Source: an uncultured Oscillospiraceae bacterium
GTDB lineage: Bacteria > Bacillota > Clostridia > Oscillospirales > Oscillospiraceae
Reading direction: 5' to 3'
DNA: 5,484 nt
Assembly: GCA_900756575.1 (NCBI GenBank)
Contig: CAAEKQ010000062.1
Span: 1 to 5,484, forward strand
The notes beneath the pieces are model-generated. The model saw only the letters and a program-made list of their open reading frames with translations, searched no databases and had not been told where the DNA came from. Within the stretch, counting starts at the first letter, position 1, and each line of letters opens with the position of its first letter. Shown in pieces: positions 1 through 5,188 of the stretch. Made by a program: the position numbers and the translations under genes.

Positions 1-1
1 C

Positions 2-1123
2 TCCTACCTGGGCCGGAAAGAGGATTGGATGGCCGAGCATATGCTGATCCTGGGCATTCAGAATCCCCAGGGCGAGATCCGCTATGTCACCGCCGCGTTC
101 CCCTCTGCCTGCGGCAAGACCAACCTGGCCATGCTGGTGCCCCCTGAGGAGTACCGGAAAAAGGGCTATAAGATCTGGACGGTGGGCGACGATATCGCCT
201 GGCTGCGGATCGGCCCCGACGGCAGACTTTGGGCTGTGAACCCCGAGAACGGCTTCTTCGGTGTGGCGCCCGGCACCTCTGCCAAGTCCAACCCCAATGC
301 GCTGGCATCCACTGCGAAGAATACGCTGTTCACCAACGTGGTGCTCAACAAGGACGACAACACCGTGTGGTGGGAAGGCATGAACAAGACTCCCCCCACC
401 AATGCCGAGGATTGGCAGGGCCGTCCCTGGAATGGCGAAACCTCCACCGAGAAGGGCGCCCATCCCAACTCCCGGTTCACCGCTCCTGCGAAGAACTGCC
501 CCTGCATTTCTCCCGAGTTTGACAATCCTCAGGGCGTGCCCATCTCTGCCATCATCTTTGGCGGACGCCGGGCCAAGACTGCGCCTCTGGTCTATCAGTC
601 CCGTTCCTGGCAGCATGGCGTATTCGTAGGCTCCATCATGGCCTCCGAGACCACCGCAGCCGCCACCGGCGCAGTGGGTGTGCTCCGCCGTGACCCCATG
701 GCAATGCGGCCCTTCTGCGGCTACCACATGGGCGACTACTGGCAGCACTGGCTGGACATGGGCGAGAAGATCCCCAATCCCCCGAAAATCTTCAACGTCA
801 ACTGGTTCCGCACCGATGACGACGGCAACTTCCTGTGGCCCGGCTTCGGCGATAACCTCCGTGTGCTGGAGTGGATCCTCAAGCGCTGCTTCGACGAGGT
901 GGACGCCCAGGAGACCCCCATCGGCTACGAGCCCAACCCCACCGACATCAACCTGGAGGGCACCGACGTTTCGCTGGAGACCCTCACCGGCCTTTTGGGC
1001 GTGGACAAGAATCTGTGGATGGAGGACGTTGCCAACATCGAGGAATTCTACAAGGACTTCGGCGATAAGCTGCCCCCCGCACTGCGGGAGGAGCTGGAGA
1101 CCCTCAAGAAGAACCTTCAGTGA
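2..1123 (+). CDS. pckG: Phosphoenolpyruvate carboxykinase (GTP), 5'-truncated by window edge
   Basis: This enzyme interconverts oxaloacetate + GTP and PEP + CO2 + GDP in the cytosol, linking the C4-acid and PEP pools. In anaerobes it can run in either direction. The reading frame is open from base 2, so the ATG at 29 is an internal Met and 373 codons remain of a family of roughly 600 residues. About 250 N-terminal residues lie off the left edge. Visible landmarks, numbered from the first codon: EHM at 12-14, whose His matches the Mn-ligand position of the family; the kinase-1a/P-loop FPSACGKTN at 33-41 with the reactive Cys at 37; the kinase-2 GDDIAW at 62-67; PENGFFGVAPGTS at 81-93; SRFTAP at 157-162; GGRR at 187-190; and the guanine-pocket region around NVNWFR and FLWPGFG at 265-284. 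These define the GTP-dependent class rather than the ATP-dependent PckA class. No frameshift or missing core motif is seen. A strong terminator follows directly, so it is the last gene of its transcript. Confidence 0.96.
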   Translation, partial: SYLGRKEDWMAEHMLILGIQNPQGEIRYVTAAFPSACGKTNLAMLVPPEEYRKKGYKIWTVGDDIAWLRIGPDGRLWAVNPENGFFGVAPGTSAKSNPNALASTAKNTLFTNVVLNKDDNTVWWEGMNKTPPTNAEDWQGRPWNGETSTEKGAHPNSRFTAPAKNCPCISPEFDNPQGVPISAIIFGGRRAKTAPLVYQSRSWQHGVFVGSIMASETTAAATGAVGVLRRDPMAMRPFCGYHMGDYWQHWLDMGEKIPNPPKIFNVNWFRTDDDGNFLWPGFGDNLRVLEWILKRCFDEVDAQETPIGYEPNPTDINLEGTDVSLETLTGLLGVDKNLWMEDVANIEEFYKDFGDKLPPALREELETLKKNLQ

Positions 1124-1133
1124 TTTTCTGCGC

Positions 1134-1167
1134 ATTGCACCCGGGCACGTTCCCGGGTGCAATTTTT
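1134..1167 (+). terminator. Rho-independent terminator of pckG
   Basis: A perfect 12-bp stem (1134-1145 with 1152-1163) encloses a 6-base loop and continues into a short T run ending at 1167. It starts 10 bases after the PEPCK stop codon and isolates that gene from hpf. Confidence 0.93.
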
Positions 1168-1226
1168 ATGGGCCTGGGAACAATATGAACTTTTCGTAAA
1201 ACTGCACAATTTTCGCCCGTTGTCAC

Positions 1227-1255
1227 TTTCTTTTGTGATGCAACTGTGCTATAAT
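1227..1255 (+). promoter_or_regulatory. Predicted sigma-A promoter of hpf with extended -10
   Basis: A consensus TATAAT at 1250-1255 is preceded by TG at 1247-1248, giving an extended -10. The hexamer at the normal -35 distance (1227-1232, TTTCTT) is poor. A better TTGTCA at 1220-1225 is 24 bases away, too far for a standard spacer. The extended -10 probably carries the promoter. Transcription would begin near 1262, leaving a leader of about 40 bases. Confidence 0.72.
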
Positions 1256-1284
1256 AAAAGAGGAAGGAAATCTTCCAAGCGTAC

Positions 1285-1292
1285 AAAAGGAG
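1285..1292 (+). promoter_or_regulatory. Ribosome binding site that fixes the hpf start
   Basis: AAAAGGAG ends 9 bases before the ATG at 1302. An in-frame TTG at 1293 directly abuts this site and has no room for initiation, so the ATG at 1302 is preferred and the protein begins MDVKLSER. Confidence 0.85.
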
Positions 1293-1301
1293 TTGATATT
1301 T

Positions 1302-1841
1302 ATGGATGTGAAGTTAAGCGAGAGAAAATGCACCGTAGCGCCTGAGGTCAAAGCCTATGCCGAGAAAAAGGTTGGCAAGCTGGAGCGCTACTTCCGCGGC
1401 GATGCTGAGGCACTGGTTACGTTCCGGATGGAAAAGCGGAATTGCCGCGTTGAGCTTACCGTTCATGCCAGCAACACCTATTTCCGGGCGGAGGAAACCA
1501 CCACGGACATGATGGCTTCCATTGATGCGGCGGTTGCCACCATCGAAGGTCAGATCCGCAAGAATAAAACCCGGCTGGCCAAGCGTTTGCGCACCGATGC
1601 CTTTACCCGCACCCCCGAGGATCCCCAGGAGGTTCCCATCCTCGAGGATTCCCCGTTCCAGGTGGTGCGTTCCAAGAAGTTTGACATCAAGCCCATGAGC
1701 GTGGAGGAGGCCATTCTCCGGATGAATCTGCTGGGGCACAGCTTCTTTGTATTCCGCGACGATGCAGCGGGCTGCGCGTTCTCCGTGGTCTATGCACGGA
1801 AGGACGGCGGCTACGGACTCATTGAGGACAGCGAAATCTGA
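1302..1841 (+). CDS. hpf: Long-form ribosome hibernation promoting factor (HPF/YfiA/S30AE family)
   Basis: This 179-residue protein binds the small ribosomal subunit at the decoding centre. In the long form it drives pairing of 70S ribosomes into inactive 100S dimers during stationary phase or stress. Residues 1 to about 95 form the S30AE ribosome-binding domain, with the basic helix region ending IRKNKTRLAKRL. A short acidic, proline-rich linker follows (TPEDPQEVPILEDSP). Residues from about 120 to 177 are the S30AE C-terminal dimerisation domain, recognised by VVRSKKFDIKPMSVEEAI, LLGHSFFVFRD and the closing GGYGLIED. The length is typical of the Bacillota long form, not the roughly 95-110 residue short HPF/YfiA of enterics. 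It has its own extended -10 promoter and a strong terminator, so it is a single-gene unit. Nothing is missing or broken. Confidence 0.96.
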   Translation: MDVKLSERKCTVAPEVKAYAEKKVGKLERYFRGDAEALVTFRMEKRNCRVELTVHASNTYFRAEETTTDMMASIDAAVATIEGQIRKNKTRLAKRLRTDAFTRTPEDPQEVPILEDSPFQVVRSKKFDIKPMSVEEAILRMNLLGHSFFVFRDDAAGCAFSVVYARKDGGYGLIEDSEI

Positions 1842-1856
1842 ATGATCTGAATCGTC

Positions 1857-1892
1857 AGGAGCAGATCCCATGCATTGGGGTCTGCTCCTTTT
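1857..1892 (+). terminator. Rho-independent terminator of hpf
   Basis: A 14-bp stem (1857-1870 with 1876-1889, one G-T wobble) has a 5-base loop and runs into TTTT at 1889-1892. It begins 15 bases after the hpf stop codon. Confidence 0.92.
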
Positions 1893-1912
1893 CTGCAAAT
1901 CCCGGAAATGGG

Positions 1913-1941
1913 TGGATTGCCCGCCGGATTTCGTGTATAAT
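1913..1941 (+). promoter_or_regulatory. Predicted promoter of the U32-like gene
   Basis: A consensus -10 TATAAT at 1936-1941 lies 17 bases after TGGATT (1913-1918), a weak -35 matching half of the consensus. It sits just after the hpf terminator and about 35 bases before the next start codon. The -10 is convincing and the -35 is not. Confidence 0.6.
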
Positions 1942-1976
1942 GGAGAAAATCAATGGAAAACGTGCTGGAGTGAACA

Positions 1977-2894
1977 ATGAATCAGAATGAGCGAAAAAAG
2001 CCCGTGGCCTACTATCATCTGCCGGGGCTGTTTGAATGTTATGAGCTGTACCGAGTGTTCCTGCCGCTGTATCGGGCGCACCGGGAATATTTTTACGATT
2101 GGTGCGAGATCGGCTCCATTTACGGTGCCCCGGCGGACTGCATTTGGGGCGGCGGAAGGGTTGGCGGTGGGACGCATGATCCCCGGGCGGTGCTGGGGCT
2201 GATGCGGGAGTATGGGATTTCCGCCCGGCTAACCTTTAGTAATTCGCTGCTGACGGAAGCGCATCTGTCCGACAAGAGATGCAATGACCTGTGCAGGCTG
2301 TTTTCGGAGAGCAAGCATCCGCAAAATGGCGTGATCGTCCATTCGGATTTGCTGCTGGACTATTTGAAAAAGACCTATCCCGGGCTTTATTTTGTGTCGT
2401 CCACCACTAAGGTGCTGACAAAGTTCCCGGAGTTGCAGAAAGAACTGGGCCGGGAAGAATTCTCCTATGTGGTGCCGGATTTTCGGCTGAATCCCGCCCT
2501 GAAACAGCTGGCGGAACTGCCGCAGGCGCAGAAGGACAAGGTGGAATTCCTGTGCAATGAATGCTGCTGGTTTGGCTGTACGGACAGAAAGCGCTGCTAT
2601 GAGACGGTCAGCCGCAGGAATCTTGGTGAAAAATGTTCGGAGCACCATTGCGCTGCGCCGGATGCCGCCGGGGGCTATCGGTTCTCCAGAGCCATGGAGA
2701 ATCCGGGATTCATCGGGATTGGCGATATCCAGCGCGTCTACCTGCCCATGGGCTTCTCCAACTTCAAAATTGAGGGGCGGGGATTGGGCAGCGCGCTGAT
2801 TCTGGAGTTTTTGCTCTATTATCTCACAAAGCCGGAGTACCAGATCCATGTCCGGGAGGCGGTTTATCTGGACAATATGCTGGATTTGTTTTGA
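1977..2894 (+). CDS. Uncharacterised Cys-rich protein, U32 peptidase-like (putative Fe-S protein)
   Basis: This 305-residue protein starts at an ATG 6 bases after GGAG (1967-1970). I do not recognise a named gene. Several segments read like the U32 fold (COG0826-type, including UbiU/UbiV, RlhA and TrhP). ADCIWGGGRVGGG at 53-65 fits the early barrel segment ('aDavylGG'). EYGISARLTFSNSLL at 78-92 and YVVPDFRLNP at 164-173 fit later strands. FSNFKIEGRGLGS at 260-272 fits the conserved 'FKIEGR' near the end of the U32 core. Seven cysteines cluster between: C193, C196, C197, C201, C207, C220 and C225. This is the part of U32 proteins that ligates an Fe-S cluster. The classical U32 peptidase signature is absent, so protease activity should not be assumed. 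There is no signal peptide or membrane helix, so it is probably cytosolic. No terminator is visible behind it, and the next gene has its own promoter. The substrate is unknown, and RNA or cofactor modification by analogy is inference only. Confidence 0.85.
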   Translation: MNQNERKKPVAYYHLPGLFECYELYRVFLPLYRAHREYFYDWCEIGSIYGAPADCIWGGGRVGGGTHDPRAVLGLMREYGISARLTFSNSLLTEAHLSDKRCNDLCRLFSESKHPQNGVIVHSDLLLDYLKKTYPGLYFVSSTTKVLTKFPELQKELGREEFSYVVPDFRLNPALKQLAELPQAQKDKVEFLCNECCWFGCTDRKRCYETVSRRNLGEKCSEHHCAAPDAAGGYRFSRAMENPGFIGIGDIQRVYLPMGFSNFKIEGRGLGSALILEFLLYYLTKPEYQIHVREAVYLDNMLDLF

Positions 2895-2966
2895 GGGAAA
2901 ACAAAGTGACGGTCATCTCAGAAAAAAGCCTTGCGTTATGACAAGAAAACAGACTGTACAAATGGG

Positions 2967-2995
2967 TTGAACCGGGAATCAAACCGTGTTATAAT
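2967..2995 (+). promoter_or_regulatory. Strong sigma-A promoter of the DUF134-NifX gene
   Basis: TTGAAC (2967-2972), a 17-base spacer and TATAAT (2990-2995) form a near-consensus promoter. An extended -10 TG at 2987-2988 strengthens it. The predicted start of transcription is near 3002, within a small dyad (2995-3008). Confidence 0.85.
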
Positions 2996-3012
2996 CGGCA
3001 TATACCGAAAAT

Positions 3013-3019
3013 AAAGAGG
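3013..3019 (+). promoter_or_regulatory. Ribosome binding site favouring the ATG at 3028
   Basis: AAAGAGG lies 8 bases before the ATG at 3028 but only 2 bases before an in-frame ATG at 3022. The later ATG also gives the usual DUF134 beginning, MARPxxCRR, so 3028 is preferred. Confidence 0.7.
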
Positions 3020-3027
3020 CGATGCCA

Positions 3028-3795
3028 ATGGCAAGACCACAGCGCTGCCGCAGAATTTGCGGAATGCCCCAGGTCAGCTCCTTCTGCCCGGCGCAGCAGC
3101 AGGGGCAGCAGCCAATCCTTTTGTCCCTGGACGAATACGAGGTGATTCGGCTGGTGGATTTGGAAGGAAAAAGCCATCAACAGTGCGCGCTCCAAATGGA
3201 CATCTCCCGTTCCACGGTACAGGAAATCTATGAAAGCGCCCGGAAGAAAATTGCGGCCTGCCTGGTACACGGGCGGGAGCTGGTGATTTCCGGGGGCAAT
3301 TATCGGATTTGCGGGGGACAGGAAGCGGGCCGGTGCGGCCAGTGCTGCCGGATGGAGCCGGCAGAATCCCGGAGCGCAGCCAAAACAAACACAAAGCAAG
3401 GAGATCATACTATGAAAATTGCAGTTACCTATGAAGACGGACAGATTTTTCAGCATTTTGGCCACACGTCCCAGTTCAAGCTCTATGATGTGGCGGACGG
3501 CAAGGTGGTAAATTCCCAGGTGGTGGACACCAATGGCAGCGGTCACGGCGCACTGGCCGGATTCCTGATGCAGCACGGAGTTACCGCGCTGATCTGCGGC
3601 GGCATCGGCGGCGGAGCACAGGCGGCGCTGGCCAACGTGGGCATTACCCTCTACGGCGGCGTCAGCGGCAGTGCGGATGATGCGGTTGCGGCGCTGCTGA
3701 GTGGGAATCTGGGGTATGATCCCGATGTCCATTGCAATCATCATGACCATGGGGCGGGGCATAGCTGCGGTAATCACGGCTGCCACGAAGCATAG
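3028..3795 (+). CDS. DUF134 HTH domain fused to a NifX-like (Fe-Mo cofactor biosynthesis type) domain
   Basis: This 255-residue protein has two parts. Residues 1-110 are DUF134: MARPxRCRRICGMP with C7, C11 and C20; a sigma-70 region-4-like helix-turn-helix (LSLDEYEVIRLVDLEG, then SRSTVQEIYESARKKIA at about 60-76), probably DNA-binding; and a cysteine cluster at C95, C103, C106 and C107. Residues 129-235 are a NifX/NafY-type domain (dinitrogenase iron-molybdenum cofactor family), shown by MKIAVTYEDG, FQHFGHTSQFKLYDV, ICGGIGGGAQAAL and ITLYGGVSG. The tail from C236 is rich in His and Cys and looks metal-binding. No nitrogenase genes are near. Such proteins are common in anaerobes that do not fix nitrogen, where the role is unclear, so a metal or Fe-S linked regulator is inference. 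The two domains are often separate neighbouring proteins. Here they share one frame, with an internal ribosome binding site and ATG at the junction. Its own promoter and a strong terminator make it a single-gene unit. An upstream in-frame ATG at 3022 is the alternative start. Confidence 0.9.
   Translation: MARPQRCRRICGMPQVSSFCPAQQQGQQPILLSLDEYEVIRLVDLEGKSHQQCALQMDISRSTVQEIYESARKKIAACLVHGRELVISGGNYRICGGQEAGRCGQCCRMEPAESRSAAKTNTKQGDHTMKIAVTYEDGQIFQHFGHTSQFKLYDVADGKVVNSQVVDTNGSGHGALAGFLMQHGVTALICGGIGGGAQAALANVGITLYGGVSGSADDAVAALLSGNLGYDPDVHCNHHDHGAGHSCGNHGCHEA
3398..3414 (+). promoter_or_regulatory. Internal ribosome binding site and start codon for a stand-alone NifX-like protein
   Basis: AAGGAG at 3398-3403 stands 8 bases before an ATG at 3412, in the same frame as the DUF134 gene and exactly where the NifX-like domain begins (MKIAVTYEDG). 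Initiation here would give a separate 127-residue NifX-like protein ending at 3795, the usual size of free-standing members. The residues encoded by the site itself (about 120-128) form an unstructured-looking linker. This suggests an ancestral two-gene arrangement whose separating stop codon was lost. Actual use of the site is not shown by sequence alone. Confidence 0.65.
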
Positions 3796-3802
3796 AATAG
3801 TT

Positions 3803-3838
3803 GGGCACTGCCGATGCATCTTCGGCAGTGCCCGTTTT
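3803..3838 (+). terminator. Rho-independent terminator of the DUF134-NifX gene
   Basis: A perfect 12-bp GC-rich stem (3803-3814 with 3822-3833) has a 7-base loop and is followed by G and TTTT. It begins 7 bases after the stop codon. Confidence 0.93.
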
Positions 3839-3858
3839 CAATATTGCGCATTCTTGAT

Positions 3859-3887
3859 TTGTATTTTCCTGCCGCTTGTGCTATCAT
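3859..3887 (+). promoter_or_regulatory. Predicted sigma-A promoter of the MalY/PatB-like gene
   Basis: TTGTAT (3859-3864), a 17-base spacer and TATCAT (3882-3887) are joined by an extended -10 TG at 3879-3880. The leader would be only about 25 bases, leaving no room for a riboswitch or T-box before the gene. Confidence 0.75.
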
Positions 3888-3919
3888 AGGCTTACATCAA
3901 AAGAAAGGACGTAGGTTCT

Positions 3920-5062
3920 ATGGAGTTTGATTTTACGACCCTGAACACCGGCGGCGGCGTTCATCCCTTTGTGGCAGAGCAGGGGGTGACGGATCCCCGG
4001 ATCATCAGTTTTTCCGTGGCAGAGATGCGGCTGAATCTCGCCCCGGCCATCACCGAGGGGATGCACCGCTGTGTGGACATCGGCTGCTTTGGCTATGCGC
4101 CCCCGGAGAAGGAGCGCTATGATAAGGCTGTGGTGCAGTGGATGCATCAGCGGCATAATTGGGATGTGGAGATGTCCCAGTGCATTCAGACCACCGGCGT
4201 TGTTACGGCAATGGGCATGGCCATTCGTGCGCTGACCCAGCCCGGCGACGGCGTGATTGTCCAGACGCCCGTTTATCCGCCCTTCTCCAATTCCGTGAAG
4301 AACAACGGACGGAAGCTCATTGAGAATCCCCTCAAGTGCGAAAACGGCGTTTACACCATGGATTTTGAGGATCTCAACAAAAAGGCAGCGGATGCAAAGC
4401 TGCTGATGCTGTGCTCCCCCCACAACCCCGTGGGCAGAGTATGGACCAGGGACGAGCTGAAAACCCTGGGCGAAATCTGCCGGAAGCACAACCTCTATGT
4501 GCTCTCCGATGAGATCCATTTTGACCTGGATTACGACCACCGGCATACGGTATTCTCCCTGGCGGCGCCGGAACTGGCGGATCGCAGCATCATCTGCACC
4601 GCCCCCAGCAAGACCTTTAACCTGGCGGGCAATGCTCTGAGCAACATTTTCATTCCCAATCAGGAGATTCGGGAGAAGTTCCAGGCGGATCAGAACCTCC
4701 ATTGCGGCCATTTCCTCGGAACCTTTGCCTATGCCTCTACCACTGCGGCCTATGAGGGCGGCGGGGAATGGCTGGATGCGCTGCTGGTGCATCTCCGGCA
4801 CAACCGTCAGGTATTGAAGGATCGGCTGACGGCCCTGATTCCCGGCGCGGTACTCTACCCGCTGGAGGGCACCTATCTCCAGTGGATCGACCTGAGCTGC
4901 CTCGGACTGTCGCAGGAGCAGCTGATGAAGAAGCTCAGCGACGCGAAGGTGTTTGTCAACGACGGCGCGACCTTCGGCACCGGCGGCGAGGGACATATCC
5001 GCTTCAATCTGGCCTGCCCCACCAGCGCCATAGAAGAAGCCATGGATCGTCTGGCAAAATAA
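3920..5062 (+). CDS. PLP-dependent aminotransferase, MalY/PatB family (putative cystathionine beta-lyase)
   Basis: This 380-residue fold-type I PLP enzyme is of normal family length. MalY/PatB proteins cleave C-S bonds of cystathionine or cysteine (beta-lyase) or transaminate, in the cytosol. Visible landmarks: FGYAPPE at 57-63; TPVYPPF at 116-122 with the tyrosine that stacks on or near PLP; SPHNPVGRVWTRDEL at 166-180 with the cofactor-contacting Asn at 169; SDEIHFDL at 196-203 with the Asp at 197 that pairs with the pyridine nitrogen; APSKTFNLAG at 228-237 with the Schiff-base Lys at 231; and RFNLACP at 361-367 with Arg361 for the substrate carboxylate. SKTFNLAG and SDEIHFDL point to MalY/PatB rather than general AspC-type enzymes. 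The N-terminus is unusual: where relatives have VADMDF, this protein has VAEMRL at 33-38. The start ATG follows AAAGGA (3904-3909) by 10 bases. It has its own promoter and converges on rsmA. Substrate cannot be decided from sequence. Confidence 0.92.
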   Translation: MEFDFTTLNTGGGVHPFVAEQGVTDPRIISFSVAEMRLNLAPAITEGMHRCVDIGCFGYAPPEKERYDKAVVQWMHQRHNWDVEMSQCIQTTGVVTAMGMAIRALTQPGDGVIVQTPVYPPFSNSVKNNGRKLIENPLKCENGVYTMDFEDLNKKAADAKLLMLCSPHNPVGRVWTRDELKTLGEICRKHNLYVLSDEIHFDLDYDHRHTVFSLAAPELADRSIICTAPSKTFNLAGNALSNIFIPNQEIREKFQADQNLHCGHFLGTFAYASTTAAYEGGGEWLDALLVHLRHNRQVLKDRLTALIPGAVLYPLEGTYLQWIDLSCLGLSQEQLMKKLSDAKVFVNDGATFGTGGEGHIRFNLACPTSAIEEAMDRLAK

Positions 5063-5092
5063 ATGAAATTCTCTCCCCAATGCTGATGTGTA

Positions 5093-5125
5093 CCCCCCAA
5101 TACTGGACGCCCGGTATTGAGGGGG
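5093..5125. other. Long hairpin without a T run, 3' of the MalY/PatB-like gene
   Basis: A 9-bp stem (5098-5106 with 5111-5119, one wobble, 4-base loop) is extended by C5093-C5097 pairing with G5121-G5125 past a single bulged A. Neither strand has a T tract beside it, so it is not a standard terminator. It may protect the 3' end of the transcript or be an upstream part of the terminator region. Confidence 0.6.
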
Positions 5126-5147
5126 ATGCAATATGGAAACGCATAAG

Positions 5148-5185
5148 AAAAGCGTACTGCACGATAAAAATGCAGTACGCTTTTT
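5148..5185. terminator. Bidirectional terminator between the convergent MalY/PatB-like gene and rsmA
   Basis: AAAAGCGTACTGCA (5148-5161) pairs perfectly with its complement at 5171-5184 around a 9-base loop. The stem is flanked by A's on the left and T's on the right, so each strand sees a hairpin followed by T's. It lies 3 bases beyond the rsmA stop codon on the minus strand and about 85 bases beyond the aminotransferase stop on the plus strand. Confidence 0.9.
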
Positions 5186-5188
5186 GCG

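Noticed and set aside
678..1199. Plus-strand 173-codon frame inside pckG
   Set aside because: It is an alternative-frame shadow of PEPCK with Ser/Thr/Pro/Arg-rich low-complexity translation.
1220..1225. TTGTCA as the -35 of the hpf promoter
   Set aside because: It is 24 bases from the TATAAT, well outside the usual 16-18 base spacer.
1314..1898. Minus-strand open frame covering nearly all of hpf
   Set aside because: It is antisense to a clearly conserved gene, runs through the hpf terminator hairpin, and shows no plausible domain.
2895..2966. Terminator for the U32-like gene
   Set aside because: Only 4-bp arms (such as TGAC/GTCA and CTTG/CAAG) are present and no hairpin is followed by a T run, so no terminator is called.
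2989..3819. Minus-strand open frame opposite the DUF134-NifX gene
   Set aside because: It would start inside the terminator hairpin of the opposite gene and has no family resemblance. The plus-strand protein has two recognisable domains.
3880..3919. Riboswitch or T-box controlling the MalY/PatB-like gene, as often seen for sulfur genes
   Set aside because: The predicted leader is only about 25 bases and the space upstream is filled by the promoter and the previous terminator.
3884..5131. Long minus-strand open frame opposite the MalY/PatB-like gene
   Set aside because: Its translation has no recognisable motifs, and it lies entirely opposite a gene with intact PLP motifs. It is a by-product of GC-rich codon use.
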